58,480 nt of DNA, from contig CALBNX010000083.1 in assembly GCA_937896885.1 (NCBI GenBank), positions 1 to 58,480 on the forward strand, written 5' to 3'. The notes under the pieces were generated by a model. That model saw nothing but the letters and a program-made list of their open reading frames with translations. It had not been told where the DNA came from and did not search any database. The stretch comes from an uncultured Clostridia bacterium. Lineage in GTDB: Bacteria; Bacillota; Clostridia; Oscillospirales; Acutalibacteraceae. The stretch's first letter is position 1, and every line of letters starts with the position of its first letter. Positions 15,255-24,640 of this stretch are shown piece after piece. Made by a program: the position numbers and the translations under genes.

Positions 15255-16985
15255 TTAACTATTCGGTCTTGATTTTATTCCAAGATATGGAGCAGGGTTC
15301 ACCTTGTTGCCGTTAACTCTTACTTCAAAGTGAAGGTGAGGTCCGGTAACAAATCCCGATGAACCAATCTGACCAATTTGCTGTCCTCGTTTTACTTTTT
15401 GTCCTGCTGAAACTCTTAACGAGCCCGGCTTCATATGTGCATAGAGTGTCTGTAATCCGCCGCCATGGTCGATAATTACACAATAGCCATAAGAGCTGTA
15501 CACTCTTGCAAGCTTAACTGTTCCTGACTCTGCTGCAAGAACAGGTGCACCCGTACTCTTTCCGCCTGGACGTGTAATATCAATACCGCCATGCCAACCG
15601 TTAAGACTTCTCTTACCGTAATATGATGAGACATGAGTTGCGCCACCGCTTGCAGGCCATACAAAGCGACCGCCATAAGAAATAACAGGACCTCCTGATG
15701 AGCCATAAGAATTCTTCTTTGTGCCAACCTGTACTTTTTCGTCAACTGCTTCTTTTACAGTTACTCTTGACACTTCTTTTGTTGAAACTCTGACACCATC
15801 AATATATGTAACCAACTCAGTGACCTGTTGAACACCATTCACACCTTTTGTTACAACTTTCTTGTCACCAACATAAAGGCTATCTGTATTAACCTTTATT
15901 GTGCTATATGGAATTTCTACTGTTCGGACTTCAGTTTTTGTTGTTTGAACCTGAACAAAGCCAACCTCACCTGAAAGTAAAATTTGTTGACCAACATATA
16001 TTCTTTCGCGAAGTTCAGGGTTAAGATTGAAAACCTCTGATGTCTTCATATTAAACTGCTTTGCGATTTTTGAAACAGTGTCACCCGACTGAACCGTATA
16101 ATATCTAGCTTCACTCTTCTTTGAACGAAGTTTTTCATTGAGATAAGCTGCATCACGCACAATGTTTTCTTCATCAGGATAAAGCCCCTGAACATATTCA
16201 ATGTTTTGCACAAAGCTCACAACTGCGTTAGCTTCGCCTGTTTCATGCTCTGCAAGAATACTGTCGAAAACGCTGAGTGCATCAGTTTCGTTTTTAACTG
16301 CACAGACAAAGGCATTATCTATGTAAACGCCACAAGCATTTGTTATGTTACTATCTGATTTTTCAATCAACTTGTCACAAATTGTTGATGCATCGTTAAT
16401 TTGACTGAGTTTTACGGGTTTAATTTTATATTCTGCATCGCCTATAATTTCTTTGTCAGTTTTATCTGCACCTGTTGCAGCAGATATGTCAAGACGGTCA
16501 ATAGCCTGCTGGTGCGCTTCCTTATAAACGGCTTCGCTACTAACATATCCAATAACTTCATCGTTATAGTTAACTTCAAGAGCAAAGGTCATATCAGACA
16601 AACCAGAAACAACATTAAAAAGTATTATCAGAGAAATTACAGGCAACGCAACATTCAACACATATGTAAACGCTTTTTTATATCTTGTGAATGCTTTCAA
16701 CACATAACCTTTGAATACATCTCTTTTTCTTGTATCTGGTGTTCTAGTCTTGAACTCAGACATAACTCTTTTAGTTTCTGAAACCAATTCTTTAAAATCA
16801 TCAACACTTTCGTGAAAGAGTTTTAACACAAGTTTATCAACAACAATTATAAGTGTGAAAATCAATGTTCCAACAAATTTAATTGGTTTAAGCAACAGCA
16901 AACCAAGCCATCTGAAAAAGCGTTTGCCATAACGGATAGCCTGAATACCAATGTAATATATCTGATTATAGATTAAGTCAAACAT
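15255..16985 (-). CDS. Membrane-anchored M23 endopeptidase with LysM and G5 domains
   Basis: The 576-residue product has hydrophobic segments near 20-55 and at about 107-130. An extracytoplasmic part follows (ALEVNYNDEVIGYVSS). A LysM domain has RYYTVQSGDTVSKIAKQF. A G5 domain spans about 350-425, with VRTVEIPYSTI. The C-terminal M23 (LytM) domain has HGGIDIT and GPHLHFEV, which supply the zinc His/Asp and the HxH motif, so it looks active. It would cut peptidoglycan cross-bridges or stems during growth or sporulation. The long N-terminal membrane part resembles SpoIIQ/DipM-like clostridial proteins. It heads the unit containing the HprK-like and PqqD genes. Confidence 0.93.
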   Translation of the reverse strand: MFDLIYNQIYYIGIQAIRYGKRFFRWLGLLLLKPIKFVGTLIFTLIIVVDKLVLKLFHESVDDFKELVSETKRVMSEFKTRTPDTRKRDVFKGYVLKAFTRYKKAFTYVLNVALPVISLIILFNVVSGLSDMTFALEVNYNDEVIGYVSSEAVYKEAHQQAIDRLDISAATGADKTDKEIIGDAEYKIKPVKLSQINDASTICDKLIEKSDSNITNACGVYIDNAFVCAVKNETDALSVFDSILAEHETGEANAVVSFVQNIEYVQGLYPDEENIVRDAAYLNEKLRSKKSEARYYTVQSGDTVSKIAKQFNMKTSEVFNLNPELRERIYVGQQILLSGEVGFVQVQTTKTEVRTVEIPYSTIKVNTDSLYVGDKKVVTKGVNGVQQVTELVTYIDGVRVSTKEVSRVTVKEAVDEKVQVGTKKNSYGSSGGPVISYGGRFVWPASGGATHVSSYYGKRSLNGWHGGIDITRPGGKSTGAPVLAAESGTVKLARVYSSYGYCVIIDHGGGLQTLYAHMKPGSLRVSAGQKVKRGQQIGQIGSSGFVTGPHLHFEVRVNGNKVNPAPYLGIKSRPNS

Positions 16986-17045
16986 AATTGTTTCCTCAAT
17001 TCAAATCACAAAATCCCAATATGTATTTGTATTTTATCACAAAAA

Positions 17046-17087
17046 ACAAAAAAAGGCAAGTCACAGTATATTCCTGCAACTTGCCTT
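17046..17087 (-). terminator. Terminator of the diguanylate cyclase gene
   Basis: AAGGCAAGT pairs with ACTTGCCTT, with a second pairing (CACAG/CTGCA-like) inside, and the reverse strand ends in a run of T. Confidence 0.75.
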
Positions 17088-17097
17088 GATTTTTTCT

Positions 17098-18273
17098 TTA
17101 TCTGTATATCTCGTTTTTATATGACACACAATTCTTCTCGCTATTCTTCGCATTATAGAGTTGAGCGTCGGCTTTTTCGATAAAATACTGTGTCGATTTT
17201 TTCTTACTGTTAAGACTGGTATAAACACCAACACTTACCGAAATAGTTTCTTTTACACCTTCAATTTTCACTCGGCTTATATCTTTGAGTAGCTTTGTTA
17301 AATGCTCAACCAATGCCGGTACATTTTTCTGTGCTGTAACCACAAGAAACTCTTCCCCGCCATAGCGCACACAAAGGTCAGTAGGTCGTGAAAAATGCTC
17401 ACTAATGCACTTCGCAACTGCTTTGATACATATATCGCCTTTTATGTGCCCATAAACATCATTAAACTTTTTAAAATCGTCTATGTCTATCATAATGAAG
17501 CACACATCGTATCCGTTCGCGTCGCAAAATCCTCTCATTGAGTTTATTCTGCTGTCAAAACCACGCCTATTCATAAATTCTGTCAGCGGGTCACCATTAG
17601 CAGAGAATTCCAACTTTTTATTCACAAGTGCGTTTGACATATAATAGAAGAATCTGATGTGTGAGCAAATAACACCTGCAACTGCTAAGGCTATGCAAAC
17701 GATGATTTTGCCCATTGAACCATCTGTATATAAAATCAGATAAACTTCAGTTGCCATTGAGAAAGTAAAAACAAAAAGCTTTGGAATTGGCTCAATAACA
17801 GGTAAAAATGTAAATATAATTATAAAAGTGATGTAGTTATTAATTGCCCCACGGTCAAGATATTCCATAACAGAAAAAGACAAAGCTTCTATCATATAAA
17901 TAATCCAATAACCTATATAAACACTTTTCTTTTTCTTGTTTGAGATAAAGCTTTTTCTCAAATCAACTTCGATAGCGATAATAACACAAATTGAGATAAA
18001 TGCAAAAATGCAACAGGACCACAAAAAGCCCTTGCCATAATCAAATTTAACATTGGTCCATATTGCCCAAATCATTCCGCAGATTTCAACCACGAGCAAA
18101 ACAACTGTTGCAGGGATAATTCTAATGTAATTTGAGTGTATTCTGTCCGCTTCAATTTCACGATAAATTGGATTTTCACTTTTTCTTCCACGTCTGGCTA
18201 TGGTCACATCTGCAACCTGTGAAATCATTCGATTGGCTATTTGATTCAATTCACTTAAAAGTTTGCTTTTCAT
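17098..18273 (-). CDS. Membrane GGDEF diguanylate cyclase with inhibitory site
   Basis: The start is the ATG at 18273, which follows AAGGTGG; the longer reading from 18366 has no ribosome site. The 391-residue product has about six hydrophobic helices (about 50-225) and a GGDEF domain. Its active-site motif is GGEEF (RYGGEEFLVV). RPTD stands exactly five residues before it, fitting the product-inhibition I-site (RxxD). Substrate segments DPLTEFMNRRGFD and MIDIDDFKKFND are intact, so it should make cyclic di-GMP. No EAL or HD-GYP enzyme is in the window. The gene is monocistronic and divergent from the Cys-rich gene. Confidence 0.94.
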   Translation of the reverse strand: MKSKLLSELNQIANRMISQVADVTIARRGRKSENPIYREIEADRIHSNYIRIIPATVVLLVVEICGMIWAIWTNVKFDYGKGFLWSCCIFAFISICVIIAIEVDLRKSFISNKKKKSVYIGYWIIYMIEALSFSVMEYLDRGAINNYITFIIIFTFLPVIEPIPKLFVFTFSMATEVYLILYTDGSMGKIIVCIALAVAGVICSHIRFFYYMSNALVNKKLEFSANGDPLTEFMNRRGFDSRINSMRGFCDANGYDVCFIMIDIDDFKKFNDVYGHIKGDICIKAVAKCISEHFSRPTDLCVRYGGEEFLVVTAQKNVPALVEHLTKLLKDISRVKIEGVKETISVSVGVYTSLNSKKKSTQYFIEKADAQLYNAKNSEKNCVSYKNEIYR

Positions 18274-18411
18274 AATTATCCCACCTTTCACTTGTCTTTC
18301 TAATAAAATCTTATCACAAATTATTTTCTCTTGCAATAAGTTGTAACAAGATAATAGAAATTTCATAAAATGGTACTGTCAGTTGACAATTTTTTATTAG
18401 GAGGAACAGAG

Positions 18412-19233
18412 ATGTCAGAAAACAAAAACTGTATCCAATCAAAAATCAAAGAAGCGGTTTGTATTGACACAAACCGAGTTTATGACTCTTGCGCAGACAA
18501 AGATTGTCTTGAAGATTTGAGAGTTTATTTCACATCATCAGCACAATGCCTTATTGATAAAGCAACCAATGTCCGTTGCAGAGGCAGTGAAGTACTTAAC
18601 GCATTCATCGAAGTTGAAAGAGTACCTTTTAACCGTGGCTTTTATTCAGTGGATATCACTTATTTCTTCAAGGTTTGTCTTGATGTTTTCTGTGGCCACG
18701 CAAACCCACCAACAATTGTTGAAGGTCTTGCAAGTTTTTCAAAAAAATGCATACTCTATGGTTCAGAAGGCAATGTGAAAGTGTTCTCATCTGAATTTGC
18801 AAGTTGCGAAACAGACACCCAACTCGAAATGACTAACACAAATCCAAAAGCGAAGGTACAAACAGTTGACCCAATCTGTCTTGACGCTAAACTTCGCAAA
18901 GCTCACGACTGTTGTGACCCTTGCCACAAGCCTGGCAGATTACCAAAATGCGTTTGTCGTTGCTTTGACGGAGATTTTGACTGTTATGACCACGAGCCCG
19001 AAAAGATTGTTACCGTCACCCTTGGAATCTTCACAATCGTACAACTCGAAAGAGATGTACAGATGCTTATTCCTGCTTATGATTTCTGTATTCCAAGCAA
19101 AGAATGTAGTTGCGACACCGATAATCCTTGCGACGCTTTCAGAAAAATCCAATTCCCTGTTGACGAATTTTTCCCACCTAAAGAAGGCTGCCTGAAGGGT
19201 GACACTTTCACAGGTTGCGGATGTGGAGATTAA
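18412..19233 (+). CDS. Cysteine-rich conserved protein of unknown function
   Basis: The start at 18412 follows AGGAGG; the upstream ATG at 18370 lacks one. The 273-residue product has 25 cysteines, many clustered at 170-215 (HDCCDPCHKPGRLPKCVCRC) and at the C-terminus (GCGCGD). It has no signal peptide. The N-terminal part carries VCIDTNRVYDSCADKDCLED, a well-conserved-looking signature. I recall similar hypothetical proteins in anaerobic Firmicutes. High Cys content without a signal is also seen in spore-coat proteins and metal-binding proteins, but neither is proven here. It is monocistronic with a terminator shared with the glycogen phosphorylase gene. Confidence 0.75.
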   Translation: MSENKNCIQSKIKEAVCIDTNRVYDSCADKDCLEDLRVYFTSSAQCLIDKATNVRCRGSEVLNAFIEVERVPFNRGFYSVDITYFFKVCLDVFCGHANPPTIVEGLASFSKKCILYGSEGNVKVFSSEFASCETDTQLEMTNTNPKAKVQTVDPICLDAKLRKAHDCCDPCHKPGRLPKCVCRCFDGDFDCYDHEPEKIVTVTLGIFTIVQLERDVQMLIPAYDFCIPSKECSCDTDNPCDAFRKIQFPVDEFFPPKEGCLKGDTFTGCGCGD

Positions 19234-19239
19234 AAGAAA

Positions 19240-19265
19240 AAGGTAGGTCATAGACCTACCTTTAA
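19240..19265. terminator. Bidirectional terminator between convergent genes
   Basis: AGGTAGGTC pairs with GACCTACCT around a tiny loop, followed by TTTAATTGTT rightward and TTTTTCTTTT leftward. It can serve both the Cys-rich gene and glgP. Confidence 0.75.
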
Positions 19266-19268
19266 TTG

Positions 19269-21683
19269 TTATTTCTTAAATGCTGATTTTGTGTTCCAAA
19301 TGTTAGCTGCATATTCGTTAATAGCGCGGTCTGCTGCAAAACGGCCTGCACCTGAAATATTCATAAGTGACATCTTATTCCAGTTATCACGGTCTAAGAA
19401 GTCTTTTGCAATTCTCTGTTGAGTATTTCTGTAATCTTCAAAGTCTGCAAGAACCATATATGGGTCGTGGTGAATAATTGTTGATGTTACTTCGTGGAAC
19501 ATCTTGCCACCGATACCATTCTGGTTAGCAAAATCAAGAATTTTGCGGATTTCTGCATTGTTGTTATAGAAATTCTGTGGCACATAGCCCTGTTTCTGCA
19601 ACTGTTGAACTTCTGGTGTTTTCATACCGAAGATATAGATGTTATCTTCGCCAACTGCTTCATAGATTTCAACATTTGCGCCGTCCATTGTACCAAGCGT
19701 TACAGCACCATTGAGCATAAGTTTCATATTGCCTGTACCTGATGCTTCTGTACTTGCAAGTGAAATCTGCTCTGAAATGTCTGCAGCCGGCATAAGCTTT
19801 TCTGCAAGAGTTACATTGTAATCTTCAACATAAACAACCTTGAGTCTTCCCTTAACATCAGGGTCATTGTTGATTAAATCTGCAAGTGCACAGATGAAAG
19901 AAATAATCTTCTTTGCTACGAAATAGCCTGATGCTGCCTTTGCACCGAAAATATATGTGTGAGGAATGAACTCACCATTTGGATTTTCTTTAATTGCAAG
20001 GTACTGTGACAAAATATTAAGTGCATTAAGGTGCTGACGCTTATATTCGTGCAAACGTTTCACCTGAACATCAAAGATTGAATCTGGGTCAAGCTGAATA
20101 CCGTTGTGTTTAAGCACATATTTTGCAAATTCTTCTTTATTTGCTCTCTTAATCTTACCAAGTTCTTCAAGAACAGCTTTATCATCTTTATATTTTCTCA
20201 AATCGAGAAGCTTGTCAGCATCTTTTACAAATCCGTCACCAATAGTTTCTGTAAGGAAGCTTGTGAGTTTTGGGTTTGCCTGACAGAGCCATCTTCTGTG
20301 AGCAATACCGTTGGTTACATTTGTGAACTTGTTTGGTGTGAGCGCATAAAAATCTGAGAAAACAGTATCTTTAAGAATATCACTGTGAAGAGCAGAAACA
20401 CCGTTTACACAATGTGAACCTGCAACACAAAGGTTTGCCATTCTAACAACACCGTTTGACATAATTGCCATTCTTTCAACTGTGTCTGCATTCTGTGTGT
20501 TTTCCCATACAAATGAACGGAAACGGTTGTCAATTTCCTTTGTAATTTGCCAGATACGAGGCATAAGTCTCTTATAAAGGTCTTCTGGCCAACATTCGAG
20601 CGCTTCTTTCATAACTGTATGGTTAGTATAAGCAACTGTATTTGTTACAATATTCCAAGCTTCGTCCCAACCATAGCCACATTCATCAAGCATAATTCTC
20701 ATAAGTTCAGGAATTGCCATTGTTGGATGAGTGTCATTAACATGGATTGCAACCTTATCTGCAAAGTTATCCATTGTGCCGAATTCACGAAGATGATGTT
20801 GAACGATGTCTTGAATTGATGCTGAAACAAGGAAATATTGTTGACGAAGACGAAGTGATTTGCCTTCTGGATGATTGTCAGCAGGATAAAGAACCTTACT
20901 GATGACCTCAGCCATAGCATTTCTTTCCATAGCTCTCATATAGTCACCCTGATTAAAGAGTGCCATATCAAGACCAGGTGCTTTTGCAGACCAAAGGCGA
21001 AGAACTGAAATGCCTTTTCCGTCTTTACCAGCAACATGCATATCATAAGGGATAGCCTGGATTACTGTTGGATTTTCAATTTCGACATGGTGATAGTGAT
21101 TCTCCCAAGCGTCACGAACTTCGCCCTCAAAATTAATGTTGATTGCGCTTTCTTCGTGTGGTACAAGCCATACATCGCCACCAGGAAGCCAGAAATCAGG
21201 AAGTTCTGTCTGCCAACCGTCAACAAGTTTCTGCTTGAAAATACCATATTCATAAAGAATTGAATATCCCTTTGAAACATAACCTTGAGTTGCAAGACCA
21301 TCAAGATAGCAGGCAGCAAGACGACCAAGTCCACCATTGCCAAGACCTGCGTCAGGTTCGCAATCATAGATTGAATCCATTTTTACGCCATAATCTTTCA
21401 AAACACTTTCGAAAACTTTTGTGAGATTAAGGTTGTAAAGATTGTTTTTAAGAGAACGACCCATAAGGAATTCCATACAGAGATAATAAACTCTTTTTGT
21501 ACCCTTTTTTGAGCCCTCTTTTGAAAATTCTGCTCTGCCCTGACTCATCATATCTCTGAGAATCAAAACAATTGCTTTATAGAACTGCTCATTTGTTGCT
21601 TCTTCGGGTTTAACGCCGATAAAATGAGAAAGTTTTGAGTCAATAAGCTCTTTTGCTTGTTTCTTTGTAAGGCTATAATTCAT
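19269..21683 (-). CDS. glgP: Glycogen/starch/maltodextrin phosphorylase
   Basis: The 804-residue product matches GT35 phosphorylases along its length. It has LGNGGLGRLAACYLDGLAT, VHVNDTHP-type ligand residues and NGIAHRRWL. The pyridoxal-phosphate site is ASGTGNMKLMLNGA followed by TLGTMDGANVEI. It releases glucose-1-phosphate from alpha-1,4-glucans. The length is typical. A strong own promoter (21739-21767) and terminators on both sides suggest a single-gene unit. Other glycogen genes are not in the window; the GH13 enzyme at 31913 could feed it linear dextrins. Confidence 0.97.
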   Translation of the reverse strand: MNYSLTKKQAKELIDSKLSHFIGVKPEEATNEQFYKAIVLILRDMMSQGRAEFSKEGSKKGTKRVYYLCMEFLMGRSLKNNLYNLNLTKVFESVLKDYGVKMDSIYDCEPDAGLGNGGLGRLAACYLDGLATQGYVSKGYSILYEYGIFKQKLVDGWQTELPDFWLPGGDVWLVPHEESAININFEGEVRDAWENHYHHVEIENPTVIQAIPYDMHVAGKDGKGISVLRLWSAKAPGLDMALFNQGDYMRAMERNAMAEVISKVLYPADNHPEGKSLRLRQQYFLVSASIQDIVQHHLREFGTMDNFADKVAIHVNDTHPTMAIPELMRIMLDECGYGWDEAWNIVTNTVAYTNHTVMKEALECWPEDLYKRLMPRIWQITKEIDNRFRSFVWENTQNADTVERMAIMSNGVVRMANLCVAGSHCVNGVSALHSDILKDTVFSDFYALTPNKFTNVTNGIAHRRWLCQANPKLTSFLTETIGDGFVKDADKLLDLRKYKDDKAVLEELGKIKRANKEEFAKYVLKHNGIQLDPDSIFDVQVKRLHEYKRQHLNALNILSQYLAIKENPNGEFIPHTYIFGAKAASGYFVAKKIISFICALADLINNDPDVKGRLKVVYVEDYNVTLAEKLMPAADISEQISLASTEASGTGNMKLMLNGAVTLGTMDGANVEIYEAVGEDNIYIFGMKTPEVQQLQKQGYVPQNFYNNNAEIRKILDFANQNGIGGKMFHEVTSTIIHHDPYMVLADFEDYRNTQQRIAKDFLDRDNWNKMSLMNISGAGRFAADRAINEYAANIWNTKSAFKK

Positions 21684-21738
21684 ACAAATCCTCCAAAAAC
21701 ATTTATAAAAAACATAAAAAATTAAAGTTTGTTTGTTT

Positions 21739-21767
21739 ATTTTACACTAATTTTATGCATTTTTCAA
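21739..21767 (-). promoter_or_regulatory. Promoter of glycogen phosphorylase
   Basis: The reverse strand has TTGAAA (21767-21762), a 17-nt spacer and TAAAAT (21744-21739), about 55 nt before the ATG. Confidence 0.7.
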
Positions 21768-21838
21768 CTGTAATAAGCAATTATTTTTATTTTTTATTAA
21801 ACAATATTTAACAATTATTTATTTTTTCAATAAAAGCA

Positions 21839-21867
21839 CAAAAAAAGCACCGTAAAAACGGTGCTTT
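21839..21867 (-). terminator. Terminator of the lipoprotein gene 21877-22818
   Basis: AAAGCACCGT pairs with ACGGTGCTTT around four A, and the reverse strand continues TTTTTTG. Confidence 0.85.
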
Positions 21868-21876
21868 AATATACAA

Positions 21877-22818
21877 TTATGAATAGTTTTCAAAACCTGC
21901 TTTTTCCCAAACAACTGTGAATGTATCACCTTTTCTTGTGTAGCAGTCTGTTGTTTTTCCATCAAGTTCTGTCACATACTTAAACTTTTCTCTGCCTGCA
22001 GCAGAACCTGTTAATCTTTCAAAGCTCTTTTCAATTGCATTTGCCATTTCGTGGTCAAAAGCTTTGAGAGTTGCAACAACTACAAGCTTTCTTGAATCGG
22101 CATAACCAAATTTGAAGCCTGTGAGCCACCAGTGAGCCTGTTCTTCGCGATAGAAAAGTCTGTTACCACTTCTATAATCTTTTGCAGTCATATAGAAATC
22201 CATGCTCATTTCAAGAAGATTTTCTTGTGATGCACATTCATAATATGTTGTAGAATTATCGTTAGGGTCTTTTGTGTAAACACCAAGTTCAGCACCAACG
22301 AGAACGCCATATTGACCTTTCCACCACTGAAGTCTCCATTTGAGCCCGTCATATTCAAAGTCTGCTTTAAGAGTTGTGTATCTCATATTTGCAAAAACAG
22401 CTGCCTGGTCATATTCTTCACCAAAGCCGAAGTGACGCTGCCAAGGATTCATTGTTGAATAATAAATCTGTTGTTCAGCATCATAAGCATAACCTGCGGC
22501 ATTGAGAGCAGCATTCATATCTGCCTGTGAAAGAGTACCGCCTGATGAACCTGTTGATGGTTTTGTTGTGGTTGTTGTGCTTGTTGATGGTTTCTTGGTA
22601 GATGTTGGTTTTGTAGTAGTTGTAGTTGTAGTTGTGGTTGTTGTGCTTGTATCATCCACATTTACATCGTTGCCAACATCATTATTTGCAGGGCCTTCAA
22701 CATTTGATGGCTTTGTAACACCCGGTTCTTCAGGCTTTTTTTCACAACCTGCAAAGCAAGAAGCAACCATAACAAGTGCCATAATTGCAGCAATTATTCT
22801 GATAATTGTTGATTTCAT
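21877..22818 (-). CDS. Lipoprotein with Thr-rich linker, unknown function
   Basis: The 313-residue product has a signal peptide with lipobox SCFAGC (Cys about 25) and a linker with an unbroken run of 12 Thr followed by Lys/Pro/Ser/Thr repeats (about 58-95). The C-terminal domain (about 100-313) has LSQADMNAALNAAGYAYDAE and aromatic strands (YDGLKWRLQWWKGQYGVLVG). I do not recognise the domain. The run of Thr codons is a slippage-prone repeat. The layout, a lipid anchor, a flexible stalk and a compact domain, fits a surface-exposed binding protein. It has its own terminator. Confidence 0.8.
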   Translation of the reverse strand: MKSTIIRIIAAIMALVMVASCFAGCEKKPEEPGVTKPSNVEGPANNDVGNDVNVDDTSTTTTTTTTTTTKPTSTKKPSTSTTTTTKPSTGSSGGTLSQADMNAALNAAGYAYDAEQQIYYSTMNPWQRHFGFGEEYDQAAVFANMRYTTLKADFEYDGLKWRLQWWKGQYGVLVGAELGVYTKDPNDNSTTYYECASQENLLEMSMDFYMTAKDYRSGNRLFYREEQAHWWLTGFKFGYADSRKLVVVATLKAFDHEMANAIEKSFERLTGSAAGREKFKYVTELDGKTTDCYTRKGDTFTVVWEKAGFENYS

Positions 22819-22904
22819 ATTCTTACCTCCACATATAGAGCTTATTTATGTTGTTATACATTATAATTATTACATAAAAGCAAGATATTGTCAATCAAAA
22901 CAGA

Positions 22905-22937
22905 CAAAAAAGACGGAACTAAAAAGTTCCGTCTTTT
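22905..22937 (-). terminator. Terminator of the galactoside-type operon
   Basis: AAAAGACGGAACT pairs with AGTTCCGTCTTTT around a 4-nt loop just after the FGGY kinase stop, followed by a run of T on the reverse strand. Confidence 0.85.
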
Positions 22938-22941
22938 AAAT

Positions 22942-24555
22942 CTAGTTAGTTTCATTAAGGTCTGCGAAATTATCTTTATTTGCTTTATAAAGTTTCTTGA
23001 ATACTGCAAAGTTTTTATCATAAATAACTTTATTCTCTGCGTTAGGCACAAAAGTCTTCGCTGCAGGAATAAGTTTCTTTGCATCAGGAACTTTTTCAAT
23101 GATACCTGCACCAATGGCAATAAGAACTGCTGCACCAACTGCACCAACATTCTGTGGACTTGCAACTGTCTCGACAACTCTGCCTGTGCAGTCTGCAAGA
23201 ATCTGTGCTGTTACGTCTGACAATGCACCGCCGCCAACAAAACGGATTGTTTTTGATGTTTTAACTTTCTTTTCTTCAGTTTCAAGGAACCAACGAAGAT
23301 GGAAGCAAACACCTTCAACGACAGCTCTAATCATTTCAGTTTTGCCTGTATCAAGTGAAATGTTAAAGAACATACCTCTTGCATTTGGGTCTTCAAATGG
23401 ACAACGGTTACCGTGAAGCCAAGGTGTGAAAATTACACCACCGCTACCTGCTGGAATTGAATCAATAACAGCCATCATATAGTCATAAAGTCCTGTGTAA
23501 ACAACTTCCATATCCGCTTTTTTGCGCTTTAAGTTGTGTTGTTTGCTCATATAAATATCGATTTCATCAAGAGCCAAATGGTCTTTAACCCATTCAACAC
23601 ATTTACCCGCAGTTTCAAGCTCGCCAAAGTAGTTATAAATGCCGTCTTCTGCACCAACAACCGCAGCCATCATTGTGCTTGCATCAACAACGCTCTTATC
23701 AGTAACAGTTGAAACCCAACCTGATGTACCTTGATAAACATGAGTGTCACCAAGCTCAGTAGCACCTGCACCAACACCGATAAGTGTAGCATCACCGCCG
23801 CCACCGAAAACCGCAATACCTGGCACAAGACCCAATTCTTTTGCCTGTTGTTCGCGAAGCACACCAATTTTTTCAGTACAATCAGCAATTCTTGCAAGGT
23901 GTTTCATATCAACACCTAAAAGCTTGCAGATTGTAGGGCTCCAATCCTTCTTTTTAAGGTCATAAAGAAGTGCACCGAATGCAGAGTCCTTTGTCATTAC
24001 AAACTCACCTGTCATACGGCAGATAAGATATTCTTTAACATCAAGCCATTTATGTACTCTCGCAAAATTTTCAGGCTCGTTAGCCTCAGTCCATTTATAT
24101 TTCCACACGGGGTCCTTAACACTTAATGCTGCTGCACCAGTAATTGCAAGTGATGGAAGAAGCTTAAAGACATTACCACCTGCAACCTGTGGTCCGTATG
24201 CAATACCTTTTTTGATTTCTTCAGTAGCTCTCTGGTCCATATAGCTGAACGCACGACGAACTGCGTTTCCGTCTTTATCAACAAGAACAAGACCTTGCAT
24301 CTGTGAGCAAAAAGAAATACCATAAATATTATTTGGGTCAATCTTTGAGTTTTTAATAACCTTTTTTGATGTTGAGCACATTGCCTGCCACCACTCGTCA
24401 GGGTCCTGCTCTGCACCACCATTAGGCATAATATAAAGCTTGTAACCTTCTGTTGCTGCTTCTAAAAGTTCGATTGTCTTGCCAATTTTGAAAAGACAGG
24501 TTTTAACACCTGTTGTGCCAATATCAAAGGCAAGAGCATAAATTTCTTTTTCCAT
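22942..24555 (-). CDS. FGGY-family carbohydrate kinase (xylulokinase-like)
   Basis: The start is the ATG at 24555 after AAAGGGG; a longer reading from 24606 adds an unrelated leader. The 537-residue product begins YALAFDIGTTGVKTCLF (ATP-binding phosphate loop), has QDPDEWW and ISFCSQMQGLVLVD, and ends with VGGGALSDVTAQILADCTGR, the FGGY signature. It phosphorylates a ketose or polyol; xylulokinase is the nearest type, but the substrate is not fixed by sequence. It is the last gene of a five-gene leftward run beginning with an alpha-galactosidase-like enzyme, separated from MATE by 85 nt. Confidence 0.88.
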   Translation of the reverse strand: MEKEIYALAFDIGTTGVKTCLFKIGKTIELLEAATEGYKLYIMPNGGAEQDPDEWWQAMCSTSKKVIKNSKIDPNNIYGISFCSQMQGLVLVDKDGNAVRRAFSYMDQRATEEIKKGIAYGPQVAGGNVFKLLPSLAITGAAALSVKDPVWKYKWTEANEPENFARVHKWLDVKEYLICRMTGEFVMTKDSAFGALLYDLKKKDWSPTICKLLGVDMKHLARIADCTEKIGVLREQQAKELGLVPGIAVFGGGGDATLIGVGAGATELGDTHVYQGTSGWVSTVTDKSVVDASTMMAAVVGAEDGIYNYFGELETAGKCVEWVKDHLALDEIDIYMSKQHNLKRKKADMEVVYTGLYDYMMAVIDSIPAGSGGVIFTPWLHGNRCPFEDPNARGMFFNISLDTGKTEMIRAVVEGVCFHLRWFLETEEKKVKTSKTIRFVGGGALSDVTAQILADCTGRVVETVASPQNVGAVGAAVLIAIGAGIIEKVPDAKKLIPAAKTFVPNAENKVIYDKNFAVFKKLYKANKDNFADLNETN

Positions 24556-24640
24556 CTTCTTTTCCCCTTTATGTAAGAATTGAAAATTCATTTTAATATA
24601 TTGCATTTTACCACATTAAAGTAAAAATGTACAGAGTTTT

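Noticed and set aside
22502..22939. 145-residue plus-strand frame with Val runs
   Set aside because: The Val runs are the complement of the Thr codon run of the lipoprotein on the other strand.
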